Shown here piece after piece: positions 23,707 to 31,279 of a stretch of DNA of 37,869 nt (position 1 is its first letter; each line of letters starts with the position of its first letter). Both the position numbers and the translations under genes were made by a program. This DNA is from a bacterium. Its GTDB lineage: Bacteria > Hinthialibacterota > Hinthialibacteria > OLB16. The notes under the pieces were generated by a model. That model had not been told where the DNA came from and searched no databases. It saw nothing but the letters and a program-made list of their open reading frames with translations. The stretch covers positions 104,111-141,979 of the forward strand of contig JAJVIK010000008.1 in the NCBI GenBank assembly GCA_022072055.1, in the 5' to 3' direction.

Positions 23707-26160
23707 TTACTCCTTGAGAAGCCAGACTTCCGCCACCGAGCAACCCCGCCCATCGACCAGATCCCATTCCAGGTCCAGGACTCCCCCCTTGGTGGCCTCC
23801 CTGGGGATGTAATACTCCACGGGCCAGATCGGATTCGGCTGCGCCACGGGGCCGTGGATGCTGTAAGCCTCATTGACAGTCAAGGTCATGGTCGGGCGAT
23901 AGCGCCCGGCGTAGGTCACCTTGAGCCGGTAGGTCGCATCCGGGTCAAGCCCATCGTAGTGCATTTTCAAGGGTGTTCCGTAGTTGGTAACCATCTGAGA
24001 CTGCCAGGACACGCGCAGCTCCTGGCGGCCACGGAGGAGCGGCGGGACACCGGGGCGATTCCGCTCTTCCTTGAAGGCGGCGTTGGCCTCATCCGAGGGC
24101 CCCTTGGCCGCGGCGATGGTCTCCGGGTCCGCCTTGTAGCCCGGAAACTCCACCCGTGGACTGTGGCAGGCGGAGGGGTCTTCCTCCCAGCTCTGTTGGT
24201 AAACCACATGGGGGGATCGGCCCACCGCCCCGAGGTCATCATAGAACCCACCCGGACCGGGATCCTTCCAGTGGACCACCTCATCCAGCGCGGCCCGTTG
24301 CGCCTGTTGGTCCTTCATCGAGAGGATGGTCTCAAAGCGCTGCTCCAGCCACGGCCTGTCATTCAGCGGTTGATCCAGCCAATCGAGGACCGCCCCGCGC
24401 TCCGAATTCCGCGCCTTGTAAGGCTCCTTCGCACTGAGCTGGTAGCCGATGCTCCGCAGCAGAACCGGTCCGAGGCTCTCGATCCCCTCGCGGAGTCCCG
24501 GCGCAATCGGGCCATCCGCCTTGGCCAACTCCGCGCGCGCCTTGTCTATCGCCTCCTCGATTCCAACCTCAGATGCTCTCGACAACGCCGCCAGGGCCTC
24601 TTGTTCAAAACCGGCTTCCGCTCGCGCCTTGGCCTGAACATAAGCGTCGTACCGGGCGCGCAAGAGATACATCTGCGCGCGCCAATGCGTGTCAAAACCC
24701 GTGGTTCGTTTCGCGATGCTTTCCCAGAGCTCCCGAGATGCAGGGATGGCGGCGTTTTCGAGAATCGGACCGCGCCAGTTCTCTTCCAGCATTTCCAGGC
24801 CCTGCGCGACATCTTCCGCAAGTTCCGCGCCCCACCAGACCTTGCCGTACTCCCGAAGGAGCGCGGGCATATCCGCGGCGGGGTCCCATCCGAGGGCGTT
24901 CCAGATCACTTTGTTCAGATCATCATGGATGCCATCCGAATAGGTCCCGAAGCCATCACTGAGATGCTTGTAGCGCAGATAGATGTGATGATGCGCCTTC
25001 GGCATCGGCATGACCGGTTCGCGCCCCAGGGTGTTGGCGAACGCCGGATCCCAGTCCCGCACCGGATACTGACAGCGGACCGTGTGGTTGATGTCCGGAT
25101 ACAGGCGAATCGGGAACTGTTTGGGAGCGCGGTCGCGCATCTCCTCAAGGCCCATCTTGGTCCAGGGACCATAGACAATCCCGGTCAGCCACCCCGGGTT
25201 CCTTGTGTGAAGGTAATCGAAGAAATAGTTGTTCTCATCGATGGTGAAGGTTTGATTGGAGACCCAGATTTTCGCGTTCGGGTGGGACTGCTTGAGAAGC
25301 GGGGAAAGCCCCTCGAGGAAGGGCATGAGGAACTCGGCGGGGGTATCGCCGTCATCACCTCCAGGCACGAACAGATGGTCGATCACCGGGTAGTCCGCGA
25401 AGATCGCCCTGCGTTTCTCCCAGGCCACTCCGGCGCCTTCCGGGTTGGTCACATCCTCGCCCGCTTCTCCCATCACCGGGGACCAAAGCCAGACATCGAT
25501 GCCGTACGAACCGATGAGCACGGAAAGCTTCTTGTTCATCGCGTGCATCGATTCGACCATCACGGAGCCATCTTTCTCGTCCGGATCGAGACTCGGGATC
25601 AGCTCCACTCCATTGCAGCCGAACAGGATCAGGTCGCGGGTGTACTGCTCATACATCTCCACAGTCCAGGCGTCATAGGTGTTGGCCGTGTTGCGATAGG
25701 CGAGCTGGTGGGCGCGATAGGGAGCATCGGGGGCGGTGGCGATGGGCTTGGCGAGCCGCAGCGTGATCTTTCCCGGCGCGCAGTCGGCAAGTCGGATGAG
25801 CCTTCCCGCCGCGAACAGCGCTCCGCGAGGGTCGCGTCCAACCAGCCTGACCGTGTCTCCTTCCATCGAGATGGAATACCCCTCGGGCTTGTCCGGAACC
25901 TCGATTCCCGGGATGGCCTCCACGGTTCCAATCAGTATTCGGGGATTTCCCTTTTCCGCGTCGCTCCCGATGGGGAGCGTGACGCCGGATCGTTCGGCCA
26001 GCTCCTCACTCAGCATTTGAGAGGCTTTAAGCAGGGTCCCCTCGGCGGGAGTCGGAATAATGACCGCTTGGGTGAGGTTCGCCGCCATGGAGGAAAGCGA
26101 AAGGACAGATTGTGCAATGAGTGCAAGAACGGCGAACCGCGCGCTTGATGGTGACTTCAT
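23707..26160 (-). CDS. Large secreted putative glycoside hydrolase with GH20/GH67-type N-terminal domain
   Basis: An 817-residue exported protein. The ATG follows AGGAGG at 8 bases, and a signal peptide (SARFAVLALIAQSVLSLSSMAA) follows. Residues ~30-135 resemble the small domain that precedes the barrel in GH20, GH67 and DUF4838-type proteins (LLKASQMLSEELAERSG, NPRILIGT, EGYSISMEGDTVRLVGRDPRGALFAAGRLIRL). A TIM-barrel-like region follows to ~450, with acidic segments NGVELIPSLDPDEKD and HLFVPGGDDGDT and a late KVWWG. Residues ~470-600 are helical, and the last ~150 are a beta-sandwich (YRLKVTYAGRYRPTMTLTVNE). Family membership and catalytic residues are not certain. Confidence 0.6.
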   Translation of the reverse strand: MKSPSSARFAVLALIAQSVLSLSSMAANLTQAVIIPTPAEGTLLKASQMLSEELAERSGVTLPIGSDAEKGNPRILIGTVEAIPGIEVPDKPEGYSISMEGDTVRLVGRDPRGALFAAGRLIRLADCAPGKITLRLAKPIATAPDAPYRAHQLAYRNTANTYDAWTVEMYEQYTRDLILFGCNGVELIPSLDPDEKDGSVMVESMHAMNKKLSVLIGSYGIDVWLWSPVMGEAGEDVTNPEGAGVAWEKRRAIFADYPVIDHLFVPGGDDGDTPAEFLMPFLEGLSPLLKQSHPNAKIWVSNQTFTIDENNYFFDYLHTRNPGWLTGIVYGPWTKMGLEEMRDRAPKQFPIRLYPDINHTVRCQYPVRDWDPAFANTLGREPVMPMPKAHHHIYLRYKHLSDGFGTYSDGIHDDLNKVIWNALGWDPAADMPALLREYGKVWWGAELAEDVAQGLEMLEENWRGPILENAAIPASRELWESIAKRTTGFDTHWRAQMYLLRARYDAYVQAKARAEAGFEQEALAALSRASEVGIEEAIDKARAELAKADGPIAPGLREGIESLGPVLLRSIGYQLSAKEPYKARNSERGAVLDWLDQPLNDRPWLEQRFETILSMKDQQAQRAALDEVVHWKDPGPGGFYDDLGAVGRSPHVVYQQSWEEDPSACHSPRVEFPGYKADPETIAAAKGPSDEANAAFKEERNRPGVPPLLRGRQELRVSWQSQMVTNYGTPLKMHYDGLDPDATYRLKVTYAGRYRPTMTLTVNEAYSIHGPVAQPNPIWPVEYYIPREATKGGVLDLEWDLVDGRGCSVAEVWLLKE

Positions 26161-26214
26161 GGAAGACGCCTCCTGATTCTCTCTTGGCTATCCGCGAGGA
26201 TGAGGTTGTAACCT

Positions 26215-27306
26215 CTACCGACCCGAACACCCCGGCAGTCCGTCATACACATGCGTACTCTCGCCGGTGAACAGGACCGCTTCCGAATGGGTGGAGTCAT
26301 AGGCCATTGCCCAGGTGTCGGAGGTCGGCGCGCTGGTGGCGGGGATGGGGGTCCAATCCGTTCCATCCCACTCCCAGGTTTCATCCGAGAAACCGACCCC
26401 CACTTCGCCGCCGAAGAGAACCACTCGCTCGCGCGCCGAGTCGTAAGTCATTCCGTGCCCGCGACGGGCCGAGGGGGATTGCATGGGGGTTTTCTGTTGC
26501 CAGTTGGTCCCGTCCCATTCCCAGGTGTCGCCCAGCAGGACATTTTCCCCCTGCCCGCCGAAGAGAACGGTCCGGTTTCGCGCGCTGTCGAAGGCCATCG
26601 CAAACCGGAACCGCGGAGGGGGCGAAACGGCGGGCGCGCGCTGTGTCCAGTTGGTTCCATTCCATTCCCAGGTGTCCCCCAGGCGCGGCGCGGTCAGCAC
26701 AAGGAAATCGCTGTCATCGCCCCCGAAGAGCACGGCGACTCCGCGCGAGGAATCGAAAACCATGGCATGCCCCACACGCGCGCTGGGGCTGGTGGTTGGA
26801 GAGAGTTGGGTCCAGGCCGCGCCATTCCAGGTCCGGGTGTCGGCCTGAGTGGCCCCGGGCTGCTGCATGGCGTTGGCCTGCTGCCCGCCGAAGAGGGTTG
26901 TCAGGTGGCGGACCGAGTCGTAGGCGATGGCCGCGCCGAGACGTCTACTCAAGCCATCCGTGTCCTCCAGCGTCCACTTCTCCCCATCCCACTCCCAGGT
27001 CTCCGAGACCACCACGGTGCCTTCGGCGTCGGTTCCGTTGAAGAGGACCACTCGCCCGCGCTGGGAGTCGTATGTCATTGAGAATCCCCCGAACGAGAGC
27101 GGTTGGGGGGTTCCCGGACGCGACTTCCAGCGCGCGAGGTCACAGCGCAGGAGCGCAAGCAGATCCTCGGCGTGGAAGTTCAAGTCGCCCCAGCGATTGG
27201 TGTAGATGAGGATTTCCTCGGTGGTGGGACGCTGCCCGAAGGAGGCGAACGGAAGCAGGCACAGGAGAATGGCGACACAGCCGCCCAGCAGATGACGGTG
27301 GATCAT
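26215..27306 (-). CDS. Secreted kelch-repeat beta-propeller protein
   Basis: A 363-residue exported protein with signal peptide MIHRHLLGGCVAILLCLLPFASFG. Five kelch-type repeats end in the motif (D/E)TxxWxGxxW: ETWEWDGEKW, DTRTWNGAAW, DTWEWNGTNW, DTWEWDGTNW and ETWEWDGTDW, each preceded by a MAFDSxRxxxVLFGG strand. A degenerate last repeat (MAYDSTHSEAVLFTGE) completes the propeller. Bacterial proteins of this kind bind ligands or glycans; a function cannot be assigned. The repeats are close to each other at the DNA level as well, so copy number may vary between strains. It begins 38 bases after the tiny membrane peptide gene. Confidence 0.85.
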   Translation of the reverse strand: MIHRHLLGGCVAILLCLLPFASFGQRPTTEEILIYTNRWGDLNFHAEDLLALLRCDLARWKSRPGTPQPLSFGGFSMTYDSQRGRVVLFNGTDAEGTVVVSETWEWDGEKWTLEDTDGLSRRLGAAIAYDSVRHLTTLFGGQQANAMQQPGATQADTRTWNGAAWTQLSPTTSPSARVGHAMVFDSSRGVAVLFGGDDSDFLVLTAPRLGDTWEWNGTNWTQRAPAVSPPPRFRFAMAFDSARNRTVLFGGQGENVLLGDTWEWDGTNWQQKTPMQSPSARRGHGMTYDSARERVVLFGGEVGVGFSDETWEWDGTDWTPIPATSAPTSDTWAMAYDSTHSEAVLFTGESTHVYDGLPGCSGR

Positions 27307-27344
27307 CCGCCAAGTATACGCGAATTCGGGCGGAGTGTGGACAC

Positions 27345-27407
27345 TCAGAGCAAGATCATCAGGGCGACCATGGCGAAAATCAGCGCAACCGCGACCAGGT
27401 TTTCCAT
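27345..27407 (-). CDS. Tiny (20-residue) predicted membrane peptide
   Basis: The ATG at 27407 follows a near-perfect ribosome site (AAAGGAGG, 9 bases upstream). The 20-codon frame is MENLVAVALI followed by FAMVALMILL, then TGA, which is one membrane helix with an acidic N-terminus and nothing else. The frame is open further upstream (to 27575), but those codons give an unconvincing hydrophilic stretch with no ribosome site. It ends 38 bases before the kelch gene on the same strand. Bacterial peptides of this size usually stabilise a larger membrane complex (as KdpF or CydX do). I know no family for this one. Confidence 0.5.
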   Translation of the reverse strand: MENLVAVALIFAMVALMILL

Positions 27408-27533
27408 GGGGGGAATCCTCCTTTCGTGGCGGGCATCAGGCCGGTCGGGCTCATCCGAGGAAAGCCGGTCGATCCGGACGGCGGCTCCCTCGCAAATCAC
27501 CTCTCTTTTCGACCAGATTAAGGGAGGACTTGA

Positions 27534-27749
<216 letters not shown>

Positions 27750-27778
27750 TAGTTCCGGGAAGAGGCATCACCCGCGAA

Positions 27779-27824
27779 AACAACCACGGGGCCACCGGCT
27801 CTTAAGCCAGTGGCCCCGCTTGTT
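27779..27824. terminator. Strong bidirectional hairpin (terminator-like)
   Basis: CGGGGCCAC (27787-27795) pairs with GTGGCCCCG (27810-27818). Inside, GGCT (27797-27800) pairs with AGCC (27805-27808), and outside AACAA (27779-27783) pairs with TTGTT (27820-27824). The tail on the plus strand is CTTGTTTG, on the minus strand GGTTGTTTTCG, so it could stop transcription both ways. It lies 30 bases after the DUF433 relic. Confidence 0.55.
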
Positions 27825-27833
27825 TGAAAGGTA

Positions 27834-27866
27834 CCGGCCACCGCCTGAGGGGGAGGCAGTGGCCGG
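27834..27866. repeat. Second hairpin related to the preceding one
   Basis: CCGGCCAC (27834-27841) pairs with GTGGCCGG (27859-27866), and GCCT (27843-27846) with AGGC (27854-27857). Both this and the preceding hairpin have the frame GGCCACC-G...C-AGTGGCC, with changes in the arms that keep pairing. They look like two copies of one palindromic unit. Confidence 0.55.
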
Positions 27867-27899
27867 GGCTGGGATGGGCACCAGCCCTTAAAAAAGGGC
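27866..27899. repeat. Third and fourth hairpins, mutually exclusive
   Basis: GGGCTGG (27866-27872) pairs with CCAGCCC (27881-27887). The sequence GCCCTT (27884-27889) can pair instead with AAGGGC (27894-27899) around AAAA. The two cannot form together. From here to 28214 I see no gene; a 12-base palindrome CCTTCCGGAAGG is at 28017-28028. Confidence 0.45.
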
Positions 27900-28214
27900 A
27901 CAGCGCAATCTTGGCCGATGAAGCAGTAAGCGCTGAACGCCCTTGCAGAGGCTTGAAAATCCGGGAAAAGGAGAAACCAGGAACTTCAGTCTTCAGGGCC
28001 TTCCTGGGTCGCCCGACCTTCCGGAAGGCTGCTTCCTCATCCCGCTATAGAGTGTCGGCTCGGTCTCAAGAATCTTTATGAGGAAATCTTGCTCAACCCT
28101 TTTCGCACTGGTAAGTTAAGAAAGTTGAAGGTTTAGAGATTGCCGCCTCCGAATGGGGGCTGAAATCGGGACCGCGCCGGGTTACGATGCGGTCGATTTG
28201 GGGGAGACAACAGC

Positions 28215-29555
28215 ATGCGACGGACCCTTCATACGGTGCTCCTTGCGGTGGGAGTTTGGGGGCTGCCTGGAGCCGCCCTGGAGTATCCGCTGCAATCCGG
28301 CTTGCAGATCATCTTCGAGGCCACAACCGCCGCCCAAGTCGCGCCGGGGCAGAGCGCGACGCCGTTTGCCTGGCGCTATGAGCTTTGGGTCTTGGGCGAG
28401 CGCGAGCAAGGGAAATTTGAGGCGGTCTGGGTCTTTTACAACGCCCCTCGAACGCCACAGGAAATGATGGGCGGCGCCCTTCCCCTCACCCTGGGGAAAA
28501 CCGGAGAGAAACAATTCCCGCGCGAGCGCGAGGCGACCTACAAGCTTCAGGAAACCATCGAGTCCTTCCTGCCCGACCTGTCAGGGATGAGCGCCTTCGA
28601 TAAAGTCTGGAAAGGGCCTGTCACGGTGCGGGGGCAATACATCTCCTATCAACCGCTCGGCGAGGCCAACGGCTTGGTGCGTTGCTCCTTCGCCCAATAC
28701 GGCGAGGACAAGATGGACCAAGTCATCGGCGTGCTGACCACCGGCGAGGCTTTCTTCGATCCTCAAAGCCACTGGCTGCGCGAAGTCCAGGTCTCCACCA
28801 CGATCCAAACCCCCCAGGGGCCGCAGACAGTGCCCCAGGCCACCGCGCGCCTGGTCAAAGTGGTCCAAAAGGACGCCACCTGGGTCTCCAAACGTCGCGA
28901 GGAGGCGCGCGCCTTCTTCACCGCCCTGCAGCAACATGATGATCAACTCTTCGCGGCCAACGATGATCTTTCGGCGGCCACCCTGACCCTTTCCACCCTC
29001 TCCAGCGCCTGGGAGACCTTCCTCAACGAAAACAGCGTCTCGATCTTCGCGCCGCTCGCGCGCTCCCATCTGCTCTCGATGCAGGCCGAACTGCCGATCC
29101 TCCAAACCCTGTGGCGCGCGCGCAAGACCCTGGTGGGCAAGACCTCCCCCAAGTGGACCCTCAAGGACACCGCGGGCGGACAGGTCTCGCTCGAGACCCT
29201 CGGCGACTACCCGGTCTTGATCCTGTTCTGGTCGCGCCTCTCCTGGGAATCGCTGCTCGCCATGCGCGAGCTGGGAAAGATTCGCGAGGACTATGGTCCC
29301 AAGGGGCTGGTGATCCTTCCGATCAACCTCGATCAAAACGACCAGGAGGCGATTGAATCGCTCAAGGTCATGGGACTGGACATGACCACGCTCCGAAACC
29401 TGGACCCCAACCTCTTGACCGCCTATGGGGTCCCGCTCGGGATGCTCCCCTCGATGGTCGTGCTGGACCGCTCGAAAAAGGTGGTGGATGTCCGCTATGG
29501 ATGGGGTAAGCGGGTGTTCCAGGAGTTGCGGCGTCGGATTGAAGGGACGCTCTAA
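28215..29555 (+). CDS. Exported TlpA/ResA-like thioredoxin-fold protein lacking the CxxC site
   Basis: A 446-residue exported protein (signal peptide MRRTLHTVLLAVGVWGLPGAA; ATG after GGGGGAG at 8 bases). Residues ~25-300 are a mainly beta N-terminal region of no family I recognise (LQSGLQIIFEATTAAQV, FEAVWVFYNAPRTP, FDPQSHWLREVQVS), followed by helices. Residues ~305-446 are a TlpA/AhpC-type domain: VGKTSPKWTLKDTAGGQVSL, LILFWSRLSWESLLAMREL, GLVILPINLDQND, YGVPLGMLPSMVVLDRSKKVV. The WCxxC redox site is replaced by FWSRLSWES, so no thiol-disulfide chemistry is possible there; the cis-Pro (Pro412) is kept. It likely binds or scaffolds. It is followed after 9 bases by the tandem-YggT gene. Confidence 0.7.
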   Translation: MRRTLHTVLLAVGVWGLPGAALEYPLQSGLQIIFEATTAAQVAPGQSATPFAWRYELWVLGEREQGKFEAVWVFYNAPRTPQEMMGGALPLTLGKTGEKQFPREREATYKLQETIESFLPDLSGMSAFDKVWKGPVTVRGQYISYQPLGEANGLVRCSFAQYGEDKMDQVIGVLTTGEAFFDPQSHWLREVQVSTTIQTPQGPQTVPQATARLVKVVQKDATWVSKRREEARAFFTALQQHDDQLFAANDDLSAATLTLSTLSSAWETFLNENSVSIFAPLARSHLLSMQAELPILQTLWRARKTLVGKTSPKWTLKDTAGGQVSLETLGDYPVLILFWSRLSWESLLAMRELGKIREDYGPKGLVILPINLDQNDQEAIESLKVMGLDMTTLRNLDPNLLTAYGVPLGMLPSMVVLDRSKKVVDVRYGWGKRVFQELRRRIEGTL

Positions 29556-29564
29556 CATGGGCCG

Positions 29565-30503
29565 ATGGATTTGATCATCCTTCTCGCCCGGTTCGCGGGC
29601 GACATCCTCGCGCTCATCCTCCTCTACGACTTCTTTGTGCAACCGTTCCGGTTCTATGGGATGGACCCGCTCACTCGGTTTGTGTGGGGGGCCGCGCGCA
29701 AGATTTGCGCCCCCTTTGAAACCCTCTCGCGCAAGCTCATTCAGGTTCCCGACCGGGACCTCACCCCCCTTTTCGCCCTGGCCATCGTGGTCTTCTGCCG
29801 GGGGTTGCTGTATGCCGCGGGGGTAATGGTCTCGCGCCCCGATCCGAGGGTGCTCGCGCTCGGGGTCACCTTGAGTTTTCAGGAGCTCTTCACCCGTCTC
29901 GCACTCCCCCTACTGCTGTTCGTGGTCTACGCCGACATCCAACTCTCCCGCCATCAGGTCACCTTCATCGGCAATGTCCCGGTGATGATGGTTCACGATA
30001 TCGCCAAGCGTTTCATTGTCCTGATCCGCAAGCTGCTCCCCTCTTACCGCCCCCTCTTGGTGTTTCTGGTGGTGGCCGCCCACCTGATTGTCTTCCAGTG
30101 GGCCTTGGTGGTGGTCACCTTGCTGCCGTTCACGGGTACGAGCGCGCTCCAGGCCTTTCCCCCGATTCTATGCCCGGAAGGGGGGACCCTGATCGAGTCC
30201 CCGCTGCTCGCGCTCCCGGTGATTGCCCTTTCGGTGGTCCGAACCTTCCTTTTCGGAATCTTCATCCTGCTCCTGCTACAGATGTTGGCGGGGTTCTCGG
30301 GCCTGGACCCCTATGATCGAATGACGCTGATTCTGGGATTGGTGGTGGCCCCGTGGATCGACGCCGCCCGAAAGTGGTTTCCCTTCGCGCGGGTGGGGGT
30401 GATCGATTTTTCGGTCGGAATCCTGCTGCTGATCTTGTGGATATTGCTGGATCTTTTGACCGGAATCGTGGCGCGAATCGGGGCCTCTCCTGGTCCCCTC
30501 TAG
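29565..30503 (+). CDS. Integral membrane protein with two YggT-like repeats
   Basis: A 312-residue protein with about six to eight helices. The first half has the YggT pattern: helix, then FFVQPFRFYGMDPLTRFVWGAARKICAPFETLSRK, then a second helix. The second half repeats it: ILLLLQMLAGFSGLDPYDRMTLIL, GLVVAPWIDAARKWFPFARVGVIDFSVGILLLILWILL, the last with the family's strong P-x(n)-R-x(n)-P...G-x-D-x-S signature. YggT proteins are small, widespread and implicated in osmotic or membrane-assembly roles. A duplicated form this long is less usual. It is 9 bases downstream of the cysteine-less TlpA-like gene, so probably co-transcribed with it. Confidence 0.65.
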   Translation: MDLIILLARFAGDILALILLYDFFVQPFRFYGMDPLTRFVWGAARKICAPFETLSRKLIQVPDRDLTPLFALAIVVFCRGLLYAAGVMVSRPDPRVLALGVTLSFQELFTRLALPLLLFVVYADIQLSRHQVTFIGNVPVMMVHDIAKRFIVLIRKLLPSYRPLLVFLVVAAHLIVFQWALVVVTLLPFTGTSALQAFPPILCPEGGTLIESPLLALPVIALSVVRTFLFGIFILLLLQMLAGFSGLDPYDRMTLILGLVVAPWIDAARKWFPFARVGVIDFSVGILLLILWILLDLLTGIVARIGASPGPL

Positions 30504-30515
30504 GATGCGTCCGCC

Positions 30516-30544
30516 TTGACTTCCATGCCTTCATCTCCCAGAAT
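30516..30544 (+). promoter_or_regulatory. Putative sigma70 promoter of hpf
   Basis: TTGACT (30516-30521) and CAGAAT (30539-30544) are separated by 17 bases. The leader of ~31 bases contains AAAGAGG before the TTG start. It suggests that hpf is transcribed on its own. Confidence 0.45.
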
Positions 30545-30581
30545 TTTAATCCCTTGAAGCATTCGAAAAGAGGTTCCTATC

Positions 30582-31142
30582 TTGAATATCACTGTTGCCG
30601 GACGCCATGTGGAAGTGACCCCCGCCCTGGAGGATCATGTCAAGAAGGGTGTTGAAAAACTGACTAAATTCACGGATGACATTCTCGAGGTTCACGCCAT
30701 CCTGGGGGTCGAAAAACGGTCTCACCGCGCCGAGGTGAACATTCAGGCCGATGGGTATTTCCTGCACGGCGACTCCACCACCGATGATCTCTACAAGTCG
30801 ATTGATGTCGCCCTGGCCCGTATCCAAACCCAAATCCTGCGTCACAAGGAAAAAATTCAGAATCACCGTCTGCGCCGCAAGGAGGAGACCGGGGTCATCA
30901 AGAAGCTCGGAGTTCAGGTCCAGGTTCTCGCCGGCGAGGATGTGGAGATGGGCGAGAAGAATCCGCGCGTGGTGATGAGCCGGAACTACGCCATCAAGCC
31001 CATGTCGGTGGATGAGGCGGCGATGCAGATGGACCTGATCCACCAGGAAATCCTGGTCTTCATCAACTCCGAGAATCAGCGTCTCAATGTGTTGTCGCGT
31101 CGCAAGGACGGCAACTACGAGCTGATCGACCCAAAGGTCTGA
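30582..31142 (+). CDS. hpf: Ribosome hibernation promoting factor, long form
   Basis: A 186-residue protein that dimerises 70S ribosomes into inactive 100S particles in stationary phase. The N-terminal S30AE domain (residues 1-~100) begins with MNITVAGRHVEVTPALEDHV and ends in KIQNHRLRRKEE. The C-terminal domain (~133-186) holds NYAIKPMSVDEAAMQMDL, then FVFINS-like sequence and DGNYELIDPKV, the standard dimerisation module of the long form. The start codon is TTG at 30582, placed by AAAGAGG eight to nine bases upstream and by the conserved N-terminus. The rare start may keep its level low in growth (inference). Confidence 0.93.
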   Translation: MNITVAGRHVEVTPALEDHVKKGVEKLTKFTDDILEVHAILGVEKRSHRAEVNIQADGYFLHGDSTTDDLYKSIDVALARIQTQILRHKEKIQNHRLRRKEETGVIKKLGVQVQVLAGEDVEMGEKNPRVVMSRNYAIKPMSVDEAAMQMDLIHQEILVFINSENQRLNVLSRRKDGNYELIDPKV

Positions 31143-31279
31143 CGTCGCCACGCCTTGGTTGCGTGAGCGAGGTTGCGGACCGGATTCGAGGCTCCGGAGG
31201 AGGGGCGCGGTCTCTCACGCCCGGACACGATAGAGCGAGTCCCTCCTGATCGAACTCGGATGCCTGAAAGGACCCCGGA

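Noticed and set aside
23656-26148. An 830-codon plus-strand frame opposite the putative glycoside hydrolase
   Set aside because: Same reading-frame shadow; the minus-strand product has a signal peptide and a strong ribosome site.
27907-28000. Possible DUF5615 toxin remnant (ILADEAVSAER) after the DUF433 relic
   Set aside because: Only about ten residues resemble the family opening; the rest does not align and the hairpins lie between.
28005-28040. SRP-RNA-like words (GGAAGCAGCC, TTCCGGAAGG) on the minus strand
   Set aside because: The order and the closing stems of the SRP RNA are absent; the words come from a 12-base palindrome.
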